Shown in pieces: positions 27,375-39,974 of a DNA stretch of 64,000 nucleotides. A program made the position numbers and the translations under genes. This DNA is from Paulownia fortunei (Eukaryota > Streptophyta > Magnoliopsida > Lamiales > Paulowniaceae). Each line of letters opens with the position of its first letter. Within the stretch, counting starts at the first letter, position 1. The DNA lies in contig CM033121.1 of the NCBI GenBank assembly GCA_019321725.1, positions 744,001 to 808,000 on the forward strand. The letters run 5' to 3'. Under the pieces are notes generated by a model. The model worked only from the letters and a program-made list of their open reading frames with translations, ran no database searches and had not been told where the DNA came from.

Positions 27375-30300
27375 ATGGGGAAAGCAGCGAGAGAGCAACT
27401 GAGCCGAGCTCTAAACGAGCACCTCAACACCATACATGAAACATATCAGGTTCTTCAAGAAATACCCTTTTCTTTTCTTTTTGGTCAAAAAATTAACATA
27501 TTTATTGAGATATGATCAATTTTAAGCAACAAATTATTGTGGGTTTTGTTTGGTTTTGGTGTTAGGTTGTAGTTTTGTAAGCTTACTGAGGTATTATGCA
27601 GATTTTGGATCAAACGCCGGCCTCATCTCTTGAAAAAGTGAGCTGGAAAGAGGTAATTCAAATGGGTGAACAAGTCTCCAAACAAGCCACTACGGGTCTC
27701 TCTCTCTCCCCATCCATCTTTTCCCATGTTTCGGTTTTGCAGTTGAATTTCTGGTTTACTACTAACTCTGTGTGTGTGTGTGTTTGTGTATGCAAATTAA
27801 AAATGTGATCTTTATCGATTTTGGGTGATGGATTTTTCTTCATTCTTTGCCTTGTGAGAGATTTTCTATCTGTGTTCATTGTTGTTTTTTTCTTTTTTTC
27901 TGTGAGAGTGTGCATTATTATTACTTTGTGAAATATAGCAGTATTGAAGTGTTTAACTGTAAACTAGACTACATTGCTATTTTGTTTCTTTGGACGGATG
28001 CATTGCTCCAATTCCTGTAGTTTTTTTTCTGTTTCCCTTAGGTTTATGTTATTGCTTATTTGGTCTCTTAAAAGCTACTTTAAGGTTTAATAACTATTGG
28101 CAGTTTTATCTATTGGAATGTTTTTGCATTATTCAATTAATTGGAGTTAACAAATAATTATACAACTATGAAAGTTGAGCCTTTGATTATCTCTGACTCA
28201 TATCAATTTCTCCAATGATTACTTCAGCTAATCGATTGGTTTTTCCCATCAATTTTCAACTGTCTTTTGACATCTACCTAATGACAAGCTTATGTACAAC
28301 TGAGTAACTATCACATCAACTGAGTTACTTGAACCGTTTTCCAATGATAAGTGGAGTGCAACTGCAGATATAACATGAAGCATACATTTTTGTAGTTTCC
28401 TTGTTTAACTTTGATAAAAAAAATTTATGGAATGTTATTACTCAGATGTGTCCATTTCTTTTAAAAAAGAATCATGTTCGGGCAATATTATTTCCTACTT
28501 TCTTATGGCCTTAATTTTATTTTTTTGTGAGTTACAGCATCTTTTTGTTTCTAATGTAGTTGGGATGCTTTACACTGGAGAAACCCCTGGAGTTAAAGCC
28601 CTTGAAGAAAGCATGGCTGCATACTTCAATATGCTGCAAGGGTTCCTTTTACTCTCTCATGGAAGTTCAATGGGTGCAGGACCAACCCTCTCTTCATGCA
28701 TTCATAAAGCTGTAAAGCAAGTTGTTGACAGCAGTTTCATGCTATTACAGGAAACAGTCTCTTCATATGGTACCTTTCTTTCTATCTGCGCTCTCCCTCT
28801 GTCTCTCTCTCTGTATATGCTCATCTCTCTCTCTATATATATATATGTCCCTCTCTCTCTCTCTACACACTTATATATAGAGAGAGTCTCTCTCTCCCTC
28901 TATCTACAAATTCTTATATGAATATAGACAGACAGATAGACACACACCCACACCCACACTAACACACTTTATGTAAAACTTGGTAAAAGGTACCCGCGCT
29001 GTTGAGCTGAAAATATAGTCCTGTTATTCATTTACCCAAAAATTGAGTTTGATTATTTTCCATTTATGATATGTTTCAATATTAACTTATTTTAAGAAAC
29101 TATTAAAAAAAACACAAAAAGAAAATAGTCTAAGATCCTTAATTTCAAGGAAATGTCGGTACTTGTGCATTAATTTTCTTGTATTACTGGCTGTCAAAGC
29201 ACTCAGAATTGTTATTGGAGATAATTTTTAAATATTTCGTCAGAAAGCACTAAATATCTTGTGCCTACAATTTCAACAAGGAAGTGAAAATTTATGTTTT
29301 ACAAATTTTGCCATGTCAAGTTAGGTTCCTATCTTAATAAGTTTGATGCACCAATATAAGAAACTTTTGCTTTAGGAAAACCTCTTTAGTTACACAACAT
29401 TTTTTTATTTTTATGTTTATTTTATGGTAGGTGCAATGCTTTCGCTGTACTGTAACTTGATCCTAGAAGAAAATGATTCTAGAGATCTTTTATGAAACTG
29501 GCAAAATTGATTTCCTGTGGAAACATGTTAGATTAAAAAGAATGCAATGAAGTTCAAACTTTTCGCGATTGCGGAAATTTAGTGTACATGATGATTTCTG
29601 TTTCTAGGTATTCATATAGTATAACTTCTATCATCTCGCGCTATCGCTTGACTAGTATTTATCAATTGAAATGGTGATGAGGCATGCCCAAATAATGTAA
29701 CTTTGTTCTCCTAAATGAATTTACAGGATCACCGAAAAAAGCTCAGAAACTCTCAATTCCGCAACTTGTAGGTGCAGTCTGGGATGCTTGTTCTGCTCTG
29801 AAGAAGACTCCTGCCACAAATGTTACAGCTATTGGACGAGCAATGACACAAGTTGCAGTTTCCATGAAGGATGTGCTTCGTGAAATGAAGGAACTGAAGC
29901 CAGCTTCCTCTGACCCAGCGGATGAAGCTTCTGGTGAGGTCTGTACTAAAGCAGAGGATAAATCCAATGACGGTGATGATTCATGTGATGGAGACTTGGG
30001 CAATGGCTTGTCACCTGAAGAGATGAAAATTGTGCAGCTAAGTACTAGTGTCGTGTCTGAAACACTGGTGGTTATTAAGGAACTAATTCGATCCATTACT
30101 GCATTGCTTCAGCAGGAAAGTTCTGATGGTTGTGCTATTTCAGTAGATTCTCTGGAGAAACTTTTGAAGCTCTGCCAAGGAATCGGAGTACAGGTTGATG
30201 AGCTCGGAGCATGCCTGTACCCACCCCAAGAAATTTCTGCAATTAAGGTGGCTCTGGAAAAAATTTCGAGCTTCACTAATGAAACAGAAGTAGAGATAAG

Positions 30301-30442
30301 AAATCTAAAAGGTTTTACAGAAGATTTTAGTAAAGCTTGCACTGGTTTGAGGAGTTCATTGAGACAACTGGAAACTGAACTAGGCTGTGCAGGTGCAGGT
30401 GATCTTGTCCCAGAACTGGAAAATCTTGCTGTAAGCAATTAA
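27375..30442 (+). CDS. Cyclin-D1-binding protein 1 / GCIP-like protein (364 aa)
   Basis: Four exons: 27375-27449, 27602-27695, 28560-28769, 29727-30442, totalling 1095 nt in phase. The start ATG gives MGKAAREQLSRALNEHLNTI, like other plant members. Conserved blocks: LEKVSWKEVIQMGEQVSKQA, VGMLYTGETPG, SHGSSMGAGPTLSSCIH, SIPQLVGAVWDACSALKK and NVTAIGRAMTQVAVSMKDV. The middle of exon 4 is an acidic low-complexity linker (SNDGDDSCDGDLGNG); the C-terminal half is helical. In animals GCIP/CCNDBP1 binds D-type cyclins and acts as a growth regulator; the plant role is not established to my knowledge. The gene is convergent with TatC, with 650 bp between stop codons. Confidence 0.9.
28796..28968. repeat. 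Compound CT / TA / CA microsatellite in GCIP-like intron 3
   Basis: CTCTCT and TATATA blocks alternate, then GAGAGAGTCTCTCTC, GACAGATAGACA and ACACACCCACACCC. The tatatagagagagtctctctc part can fold on itself. It is intronic and expected to be length-variable. Confidence 0.85.
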
Positions 30443-31092
30443 AGAGGATTTTGGCTTGTCTAGCTTTCATGGATTGAGTGTTGATTAAAGATGGAGCTTA
30501 TTTTCTGCCTTATAATTTATATTCCCACAGTAGGTGCTAACCAACACGACAAAGCCAATGTGGCCTGCTCTTCCATTTTTGACCAAAAGATGAACTTGCA
30601 GGAACTCAATCCTCAGACCTTGTCTATTCATTAACCTTGATAAGGGAGCTTACCCTTTTAACACTTATGTCAGTGGTCCTAACGACGAAGGCCTAATGAC
30701 AGAACATGAGAATTGACACAAAACATAAATATGATAGTAAACATATTAATCAAAGCTGAAAAAGGTATTAAAACAGTAGCACTATTTAGAGGTGGAAGAC
30801 ATCAAGATTTCTTTAAATGGAGGTATACATATTCTCTGACAACACAAGGGGGACTGACTTGAACCAAAACTATTTTATACAAGAACTGCAACTCATATAT
30901 GAAATCATAATAGCGCAGGATGATCATGTGCATTAAAGCAAAAGGCCATGGATGAAGGATGATACGAATAAATTGGAGTTAGACATCTAAGACACTTTGT
31001 TGCAAACACATGCCACCTGTAGTACTAGGCATAATGGGAATTCTATACTGGGATTTGAGCAAGTCATTGCTGTATGATCACCAAAAAGTAAA
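30443..31092. other. Short spacer between convergent GCIP-like and TatC genes
   Basis: 650 bp holding both 3' UTRs. No other feature was seen. Confidence 0.6.
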
Positions 31093-34000
31093 TCATCGCC
31101 CAAGAAGCTTAACCATGGAGGCACCACCCAAATAAAGACCCATAAGGGGGCCTGCCAGGAGCATTTGAGTAAGAGGATCGGTTGATGGTGTGAGTATCGC
31201 GGCTGCAATAACTGACCCTACCACCACATATCTCCAAATTGACAGCATTTGGTCTGATGAAACCAAACCAAGTTGTCCAAGAAGCAGTTGTACAACTGGA
31301 ACCTGAAGAAGAGGAGTCAACAAATGTCAAAGTAGAACTTTGGAAATCACTAAAATTAACAAATGCCTGTGTTGGGTACAAAAATGTTTAATTTTAAAAT
31401 CTAAATAAAACCAAAAAAAATAGTAGACGCACAAACACATTTTTTATGTCCATATGGGTTATTCAAAAGTTTTGCATCATGTCTTCCTTCTAGAAACCTC
31501 AGCTAAACGACAAACTATTTGGTGTACTATCTTCTATCCCTAAAACCTCCAACTCCCACTATGTCATCACCAATGTTTAAGCATCTAATCTTCTATTTTG
31601 CCCTTTTCACGGGACTGAATGAATACTATGATTGTGCTTGACAACAGTTTCACAGAGAGAGATTTCTAAGAAGCCATCAATAACAGAAAGCATTAAATCA
31701 CAAAAACGCTAGTACCAGACAGATGTTGGCTCATTAAGGAGCCACAGAAAACTCATTGAACTAACAACATAAAATTTCCCCAGACGTTTACCCATAGCCA
31801 TCTAGAAACCTTAGTACCGAACTGCACGCTAACAGAAAAATTCAGTGAGATAGCTATACTGCTCTCTTCATTTCTAACAGTCTATATACTCAACAAATGA
31901 AAGTGTATCTCACTGTTTTGAGTTAACTAGCACACACGATTTTGAGATAACTAGCATCACCGACCTCAAGCACCAAACAAAACCACCTGGACCTCACATG
32001 CACAAGATGGGCAGCCTTACTATTCCTTGGGCTAAAAATAATCATAATAAGTCATGGTTTTTGAAATCTTATTGGTGCCCTCAATTACCTCCAAAACAAA
32101 TGGGAAAATAGAAACAAAAAATTAAGTATCTTGGTTTTGTCAACGTTTTTTGTAGGAAATGAATTTTATATTCTTAGGACAAACTATGAAAAAAAGACAA
32201 CAAAAATAAAGAAGAAAATGGGTATTCATGCAAAAGAATGTATATTAAAAGCCAAACTTACATTAAAAGTAGAATGGGTGCAATGAGCATGGTTTTGAAA
32301 TCAAACTATTTCCCAACTTTCATGGTATAATCAGCAAAGTATAAAAGGCCAAGGATATATAGAAGTAGGTAGACTCACAGAAAGAAATATACTTTTACTT
32401 TGGAATGCCTTCCAAATTCATGTGAAGGTAAGAGGATATTTCAAACTAGACTGGGAACTCAGCAAAATAATGAACAAAAGGGTGAACTGCTACAAACCTT
32501 GCATTTTTAATCAAACTGGGAAACAAATACATAGTAGTAAACTGGAATTGGTAAACAAAGGTGAGAAGCTCAAAACATAATTTGACTAAAGAAAAATTCA
32601 GAAAATTAGAATGCACATACTGTCTTCAGCATGGAAAACTGATGCACAGAAAAATGAACTTTACCTGGAAAGACAATCCAGTGCTCAACATGAGCACAAG
32701 GACAAACTCGAAGTACTGATCGATAGACCACAGCGACTCAACAACCCCTTCCGCATAACTAACAAAGAATGTCAAGGCTGCTGGAGTAAGAACATAGTAA
32801 GAGAAGATGATGCCAGTATAGAAAAGGATTGACGATCCTAGGACAATTGGCCCCAGAAATCTTCTCTCTGCCTTTGTTAAACCTGGAAGAATAAAAGCTA
32901 TGATCTCATAGAGGATTACAGGGCTTCCTAACAGAAGGCCACAGTATCCTGATACCTGCATAAAACATGATACTTTTATTCTAGAAATGCCCTAAGTAAC
33001 CATTTCAACACCTAGTTTACTAGAAACAATGCTGCTTTAGAGGGGCGATTCGCCACATCCTCATAAAAATAAACAGGTGAGAATTTTGTTCTAAGTTTGC
33101 TCAGACAATGATGAACATCACTCGACATTTTCAGAATTAGATATTAGTTTTTCTTGGATGAACCAAAAAAATAAAACATTCCAAAAGAATAATTAGTCCT
33201 TAAACTTCAACTTTGGACATAATTTAGCATTTTTGAAATAGATAACCTATGTAATTGTTGAAGTAGAATATAACATGTATCTTGTGGGACAAGAAAATTT
33301 TACCTGTCTCCTATTTCATGAGTGGTTAGTCACATTTGATGTTGGAAGTGTAGGACCTAATCCAGTTGTGGATAATGAGTTTTCAATTATCAAAACTTTA
33401 AATTAGTTGTACTATGTGCACTACCTCATTAACAAAGAATCAGAAGCGCATAAGGTAACAAAATGAATAAATAGTTTGAAATGGAACAGTATCTAATCAC
33501 TATTAACTTTTGCCAAGTATGGCTACATCAATATAATGAAGACAGAAATGCGAAAGTCAATAGCACTCGCCTGTATTGAAACAACACCAGAACACACTGT
33601 AACTACTGTCACAAAGTTTCACTGATCTGTTTACAATATCCTACATGCCTTGTATTATCTGACAGTACCTTATTTTGTCAGGCATTACAATATCCATCTA
33701 CTGCAGTAAATTTAGAGAGCACCATTCGATATAAAGTTTGATTTAAGTGTCAACATTTTGATGCACAAAATCAGCAGTAGGACGAAAGAGGAGCTGTAGA
33801 CATGAGTGCAACAGTAATTACAAGAATCCTATAGTAGATAGTATACCCACACAAGAAAGTGCGTTGCAGAGATAGAAGAGTAGTTTCAGCTGACCATAAT
33901 TTTGACAAACTTCACTAAATGAAGAGAAAGTAGTAGTGTTTGCTAGTGGTGCGGAAAGTAAAAATGATTAATTAAAAAACCAAATTAAGGAGTAGTGACG

Positions 34001-35692
34001 AAAAAATTACGACAGGATCTAACCTTCAGAGTTGTGAAGAAAAATTCGCCAGGTGCTAGTTGTAAAAAACGAACACCTTGTGCTCTAACTGGAGCTTCAA
34101 GAAGCATAATGAGTTCCTTTGAAAAAGCAAAACAACCAACAATAGCAGCTCCAACAGCCAAAACTGACACAAAGATTCTATCTCTCAATTCCTCTAGATG
34201 ATCATATATACTCAATTCTTTATCATCTGGGAGGAGCTCTTTACTCGGATAAAGAAAATTATAAATAGAATTTCCTCCATCATCTAGCTCATTGTTCTGA
34301 AAAGGATTTGCTCTTGCCTCATCACTAGAATCTGTAACGCCATCAAGAGACAAAATTTAGAATCTGAAGCCAATATTTTTTTACCCAACGTTGATGATAG
34401 TTTCAATTCCCACAATCAACTACAAAAATTTTGTAATTAAAGAAAGAAAAATAAAATATCCTGCAACAGACTACCAATATAATGTGCATAGACCAAAAGT
34501 TACAACCTTAATATTGCTAAGCGTGATGAAATGTGTCCTAGTGGATATTCGATGGAGAAATAACATCCATGCACAGATCAATAAACTGGCCACAGGTGCG
34601 CTGTTAAGCAAGATCAATCAAAAAGAGACCTTAAGGGAGGGCGATTTTAGTGGTACTCTTTGGAGATGCTTAAGCCTTTTTATGCACATCTACATATACA
34701 CCACAATTCATATGTTCATAGATGGAAATTCAAATCAAATTCTGAAAGACCAATGAGTGAAATGCTAGTCCATATGAGTATGTGAAGTGCTGGTAATATT
34801 TCAGTCAAACAGCACAAGTTCATTCAACACTTGACATCATAAACTCTTTGCTATAAAGACAGTTGAACCTAGTTAAATAAGGTATATTTAGACTTGATTA
34901 GAGTGGCCAACCCTTCCCTTAGAATTTAGTTTTACAGTTGCCTCGAACATAGGGAGGTCAGTTTCATGCCTTCATCCTCCATTCTCTTGCTTTTAAGAAT
35001 TTAGTTTTTAATTAGCCCCAATTGGAAAAAAAATGTTATGTTGCACAAAGTCTCACTTATTAACTAATTGTACCTAATCCAAGAAAAGATTTAACCCTAC
35101 ATACCAGAACGCACCATAGTCAAGAAAAATGAATTTGTCCCCAGCAAACAGGTAAAAAGCGGAAGCCTTTTCAAATAACATCACCTATCTGAAAACCTTG
35201 TATCATTTTTCAAACAACATCACCTATCTGAAAACCTTGTATCCTCAACACATACAGTTCAAGATACACCCAATACCAGCAATCTTTAACCAAACCATTT
35301 CATACAACCCAACAGTAACAACTCCTAAATCAAGTAATCTACAAAAGCATAAAAAAATAAAATTGAAACCCGTTAAAATTTCTTGAACATAAACATTAAA
35401 AGACAAAAAAGGTTTCTACTTTACCAAGTCTATCCTCAACAGCAGGGCTAGCTCCATTAAGACTGCTGCTTCCACTGATTTCTCGCTGCTTCTCAGTGGC
35501 ATCTTCAACAGCAGAGCAAACTATACTGCTAAATCTCTTGAAATGTTTCCTATTTGAGAAGCCCAGTAACTTGGGCTTCCTTTGCTTGATGTTCAAAATA
35601 GTTTTTGACAAGGCATTTGAGTTTAAGCATTTGAAACAGAGGGCATTATTGTTGAGGTGTGGATTGTAGATGAGAGCTCCTGTGCTTCCCAT
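31093..35692 (-). CDS. TATC: Sec-independent protein translocase TatC, chloroplastic (358 aa)
   Basis: Exons: 35692-35425, 34331-34024, 32955-32665, 31302-31093, totalling 1077 nt in phase. The N-terminus ([19 protein letters not shown]... to [10 protein letters not shown]) is a Ser/Lys-rich plastid transit peptide. The TatC core starts at [19 protein letters not shown], followed by six membrane spans. Exon 3 carries [29 protein letters not shown] and [14 protein letters not shown]; exon 4 carries [19 protein letters not shown]. TatC is the thylakoid receptor for twin-arginine substrates and works with Tha4 and Hcf106. An in-frame ATG at 35800 would add 36 residues; 35692 is preferred because it gives a normal transit peptide, but either is possible. 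From memory, Arabidopsis TatC (At2g01110) lies near a DExH helicase, as here. Confidence 0.97.
35168..35245. repeat. Tandem duplication, 39 bp unit, in TatC intron 1
   Basis: The block ttttcaaa(t/c)aacatcacc followed by tatctgaaaaccttgtatc occurs twice in a row, with almost no differences, so it is recent or conserved. It lies about 180 bp from the exon 1 donor. Confidence 0.9.
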
Positions 35693-38222
35693 TGCTTCTA
35701 CCTCTTGCAACGAAAAATGAAGCTGGCAAGCAGGGCGTCGAAGATGATTGGTCCCTGTGGGCTTGGTGGGCGATATTTTGGGTGCTAGGACCCGGCGCAT
35801 TAGAGCGTATAGTACGTGGTTTTTCTATCGTGCGCCTCTATTGATTGGTCGCTTAGTTACAAAAATGGAAAATACTTAGTAGAATAAACTCTCTTTTATT
35901 GTTAATAACAAATAATTATGTGTTATTATAATTTTGTAGAAAAAAAAACAATTGTTACTAAGTCACATATGTTTTAATTGAAACAAAAAATAATAATACC
36001 AAAAATATGGTTATATAGATACTTTGCTCTCACAAAAATTGCTATGTATTTCTATTTTTTAAAAGAATAGGACAACTCGTCACGAAAAAATTATTATTTT
36101 TATTAATTAGAATTCGCGCAAGTGAGCCTTAAAACTAATAAAATTGTTATGTTATTGGATTTGCTAATAACTGCAATTTTAGTTTTTATTATTTATGCAC
36201 ATTAATTGATCTTTTTAAAACTTTCATCAAAAAAATTATAGAACATAGAAAAAAATAACTAAAAAACTCCTTAAAAAGATTTCTATATCCAAAAAATTTA
36301 GTAAAACATTTTTCAATTCAAAACAGATATTTCATCAACTTTACATTCTAAAAAACCCAAAAGTTAACTTTTACGCAACACCATCAAGATCAATCATTTT
36401 TTTTAAAAAAAAAAATTAATTTACACTTGGCTAATTAGATTAATATATTTAGTGAACTGAAAGTTTTTTAACCAAATTTTTTTTCTTTAGGTTTTTACAA
36501 ATTGATAAACCATATCAATGATGGTTTTGATTTTAGTGAAATAAATTTTTCGAAAAAAATTATTTTCTTGAATTTTTAGATAAATACATTACAATAGAGA
36601 TAATTTTATTACAAATTATGAATACAATTAAAAGGAAACTAATTTTGAAATTGAATATCAATAATTAAAAAAATCTTAATTTAAGAAATTAAAGAAAAAA
36701 TTCATCCAAAAATCACAAATTCTTAATATTGTTAGGGTAAAAGTTAACGGTTGAGTTTTTTTTTTTTTATAATCAAAATTGGTGAAACTAATTTTTTTAA
36801 TTGATAAACAAATTTATGAAATTTTAAGATATAGATATTTATTTTAAGGAATTTTTAGTAATTTTTTTTAAAAAAATAAGAATACAATAGAAAATATACA
36901 CACAGATAACCATTTTGTACTGTATTTTATCTAGAGAAATCTAAGTTTGTATTTTTCTTTATTTTTTATTTTTTGGATGAAGTGATGGACTTCCCCCTGC
37001 CGCCCCCGCCCCCCCTCCCTCCCCCTCTTTTTTTTTTTTCCTTTCTTTTCTTTTTCCCCCTACCCATACCAATCAATTTGGAAGCTGGAGATGAAGGAAA
37101 GAAGGGAAAAAGTGAAGGGAATTGAAGAAAAAATAACAAAAATTTTAAGCAGAAAAATAAAGGATATATAAAATTACTAAATTCTAAACTTAATTTTCCT
37201 TTTGTAGCCGCTTCCTTCTCATCATCCACCTATCAAAACATCACATTGAATTCCTAGATTCTATTTTTTTTCCCTTATTTATCAAATATCCATCTCCTAC
37301 TTTTTTATTTCTTTATTAAAAGATATCACTACTAATACCAAACCTACAAGTTATTATTAATGTCATACACTAGGGAGGGCAAAATTAGATCACTGTCATT
37401 GACATTGCATTATGGTCTCTTGTGGTCCCTTCCACGTATAATGATAATTAATCTCGAGATCTCGATTAGGTTCTATTTAAATAGAGGTATCGGTATGATT
37501 TTGCCATGCCACTATTATCCTACATGAAGAGAGTGGATGTGAAAACTGAATCAAGATTTATCCTACCTAATGACATAGCTTAGGCATGGAATTACAGCAT
37601 CATGCTACTTATTAGATGTTGCCAAATTCAATGGTAGCAGTAAAAATACCATAAATGAGGGAAGGACTAACAAGTTGTACTCTTATAATGTCTTACTAAA
37701 TATGTTAACACGCAAGATTTTGTAAATTTTTTAAAATTTATGTATTTCAATTCAATGTTCACGTTAGATATGTATTTTTTATGTATATTTTCACGTATAA
37801 AAAAACATAAAAAATTGTAGTAGAGTTTTATGACTTGCACAACCCTTCCGGGAAAATAACTTTCAAGAAGCATCCAGACACTAAAAGCAGCCATCTGTTT
37901 CATGCAAACCTAAGAAAAGAAGCTTGGACTGTTTGAAAACCCCAAGCCCAAGCTATAGGAAAAGCAAAGGGAACTGGATTTCAGATTATTTATTAACAAT
38001 GAATCTCATATTGACACTTAAGGACAGGGGATTAGTGTTGATGTCCTGTTTAAACCTGTCGATTACTGCTAAGCAAAGATTCCACAGCTCACATCAGCCA
38101 CCAAAAAAACCATCAATCAACAGACACCAAACATCCTTTGAAATGATCAAATTTAGAACAAAGTTCCCTTTTTTGTTGCTTTAAAATGTGTGGAAATTTT
38201 AGTCCTTTCCGCCAGACACACC
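35693..38222. other. Divergent promoter region between TatC and the FATB-like gene
   Basis: 2.5 kb, very AT-rich, with a GC-rich pyrimidine block at 36991-37060 listed separately. Apparent open frames around 36966-37229 are low-complexity and not believable as genes. Confidence 0.6.
36991..37060. repeat. C-rich homopyrimidine tract (G-quadruplex-capable on the minus strand)
   Basis: About 70 bp almost entirely C and T on the plus strand, with only three G at 36999, 37002 and 37008. It has several runs of five or more C, then a T run. The minus strand has at least four G runs within 35 bp. Confidence 0.85.
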
Positions 38223-38230
38223 TATATAAT
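38223..38230 (+). promoter_or_regulatory. Predicted TATA box of the FATB-like gene
   Basis: tatataat in the context cacctatataatcagc, 60 bp before the start ATG at 38290, leaving room for a leader of about 30-35 nt. Position and sequence fit the plant consensus. Confidence 0.55.
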
Positions 38231-38289
38231 CAGCAGATCAAACCAAGAACTTTTTTAAACTTTTTCCCCTTTTGACAAAGTAAATAGAA

Positions 38290-39942
38290 ATGGCCTCAGT
38301 CTCCCTCGGGGTGGCTTTCTGTATCCGATGCTCGACCAACAAAAGTGGTCAAGAACCAAACAAACAGAAACTTCACTGTCTCAAAATCAATGGGACTAAG
38401 AGTAAGGTGGACTTGTTGAGCCAAGATCATGGAATTGCAATCACTTCTGTTGATCCTGCTGAAAATGTGCATATGTTTGAGCAGCAGATTCGACAGAACA
38501 TCCCGACAAAGAAGCAGTTAGTTGATCCATATCGTCAGGGGATCATCATTGAAGAGGGGGTTGGATACAGGCAGACAGTTGTTATAAGGTCTTATGAAGT
38601 TGGCCCTGATAAAACCGCAACGATTGAGAGCATTCTCAACTTGCTTCAGGTGATGAAAAAATTTCTCAGTTTATGCATTATCAAGGAACTTGTGTTTCCA
38701 TGCAGAGTTTTGAAGGCAGTAATTGGACTTTATCCATGCAGGAAACTGCATTGAACCATGTATGGATGTCGGGGCTTCTAAGCGATGGGTTTGGTGCCAC
38801 ACATGGAATGATGAGAAACAATCTCATTTGGGTTGTATCAAGAATGCAAGTTCAAGTGGATCATTATCCAATCTGGTATTGATGTTCACCATCACTTTTG
38901 TCTCTTGAATACAGTTAATATTACCACTAATTTTCTGCGTGGCTATATATTCAATTTCAAAGCTGTCTATATATAAACAGGGGTGAGGTAATGGAAATAG
39001 ACACATGGGTTGGAGCATCAGGGAAGAATGGGATGAGGAGAGACTGGCTACTCAGAAGTCAAGCCACAGGCCTTGTGTTTGCACGTGCAACTAGGTAGTA
39101 CAATATCAACCCTCTTATCATCTGTTCTTTCAAAACATAAGTTTTGTTCTCTATTTCAACTAAAACTATGATCTTGAAACAGTACATGGGTGATGATGAA
39201 CCAGCAGACGAGACGTCTTTCAAAAATGCCAGATGAGGTGAGGGCTGAGATTTCACCATGGTTCATTGAGAAGCAAGCAATAGAAGAAGAAACCCCTGAT
39301 AAGATAGACAAACTGGACAACAACGCGCGCTATGTGCACTCAGACTTGAAGGTGGATTATTTGTGTTCGAAATTTGACTCTTCTCATGATAAAGAACTTA
39401 ACTGATATATCTCTTTTTTCTCTTCTTTTTTTTTCATTGTGCAGCCAAAGAGAAGTGATTTGGACATGAACCACCACGTAAATAACGTGAAGTACGTTGG
39501 ATGGATGCTTGAGGTAAATACTGAACTTTGCTATGATTCTTTTTAATAATCATAAATTGAAATGGATGTGTGAATCTTAAAAGTTGAATTATTTTCATTT
39601 CAGACCATTCCTGATGAATTCTTGGAGAACCACCAGCTCTCTAATATAATACTAGAATACAGAAGAGAATGTGGGAGTTCAGATGTGGTGCAATCCCTCT
39701 GTGAGCCTCAAGAAGATGGACTGCTAAAAACTGGAATTCAGCAATGTAATCACATAGGTTTGAATGGACATTCATTATCTTCAGAAATTCTTGAGGGAAA
39801 TGGATTGTTGGGGTCCTCAAATCAGGGGCCATTTAGCTACACTCACCTACTCCAGGTAAAAGGGGAGCCCAAAAATGAAGAAATAGTGAGGGGAAAGACC
39901 ACATGGAAGAAAAAAATCAGTTCTATACCATTCCCTCCCTAG
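38290..39942 (+). CDS. Divergent FATB-type acyl-ACP thioesterase, plastid (394 aa)
   Basis: Six exons: 38290-38649, 38742-38875, 38981-39094, 39183-39351, 39445-39513, 39604-39942; 1185 nt in phase. FATB-like signatures: RQTVVIRSYEVGPDKTAT, LLQETALNHVWMSGLLSDGF, NLIWVVSRMQVQVDHYPIW, IDTWVGASGKNGMRRDWLL, RATSTWVMMNQQTRRLSKMP. Catalytic residues are present: the D-M-N-H-H set in SDLDMNHHVNNVKYVGW and the E-C pair in YRRECGSSD. The C-terminus EIVRGKTTWKKK matches the usual end. The enzyme frees fatty acids from ACP in the plastid, ending chain growth; FATB prefers saturated chains. Differences from canonical FATB: no MLDWKPRR-like hydrophobic stretch after the transit peptide, and a longer insert before the last strand (EDGLLKTGIQQCNHIGLNG...). 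Substrate choice cannot be predicted. Confidence 0.92.
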
Positions 39943-39974
39943 AAAATTGTAACTAGTTTTCAAGAAAATTTCAG

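Noticed and set aside
27658..27915. Minus-strand frame with TQTHTHTEL
   Set aside because: Product of the TG microsatellite in a GCIP-like intron.
36966..37229. Minus-strand open frame with Lys/Gly-rich C-terminus (KKKRKEKKKRGGGRGG)
   Set aside because: It is the translation of a homopurine tract; there is no family resemblance and no splice or promoter support.
38673..38908. Overlapping frames at FATB-like exon 2
   Set aside because: Only one frame (ETALNHVWMSGLLSDGF) matches the family; the others are out of frame.
39943..39974. FATB-like stop codon as a premature lesion
   Set aside because: The unspliced end (EIVRGKTTWKKK...) aligns with the normal family C-terminus, so the stop is natural.
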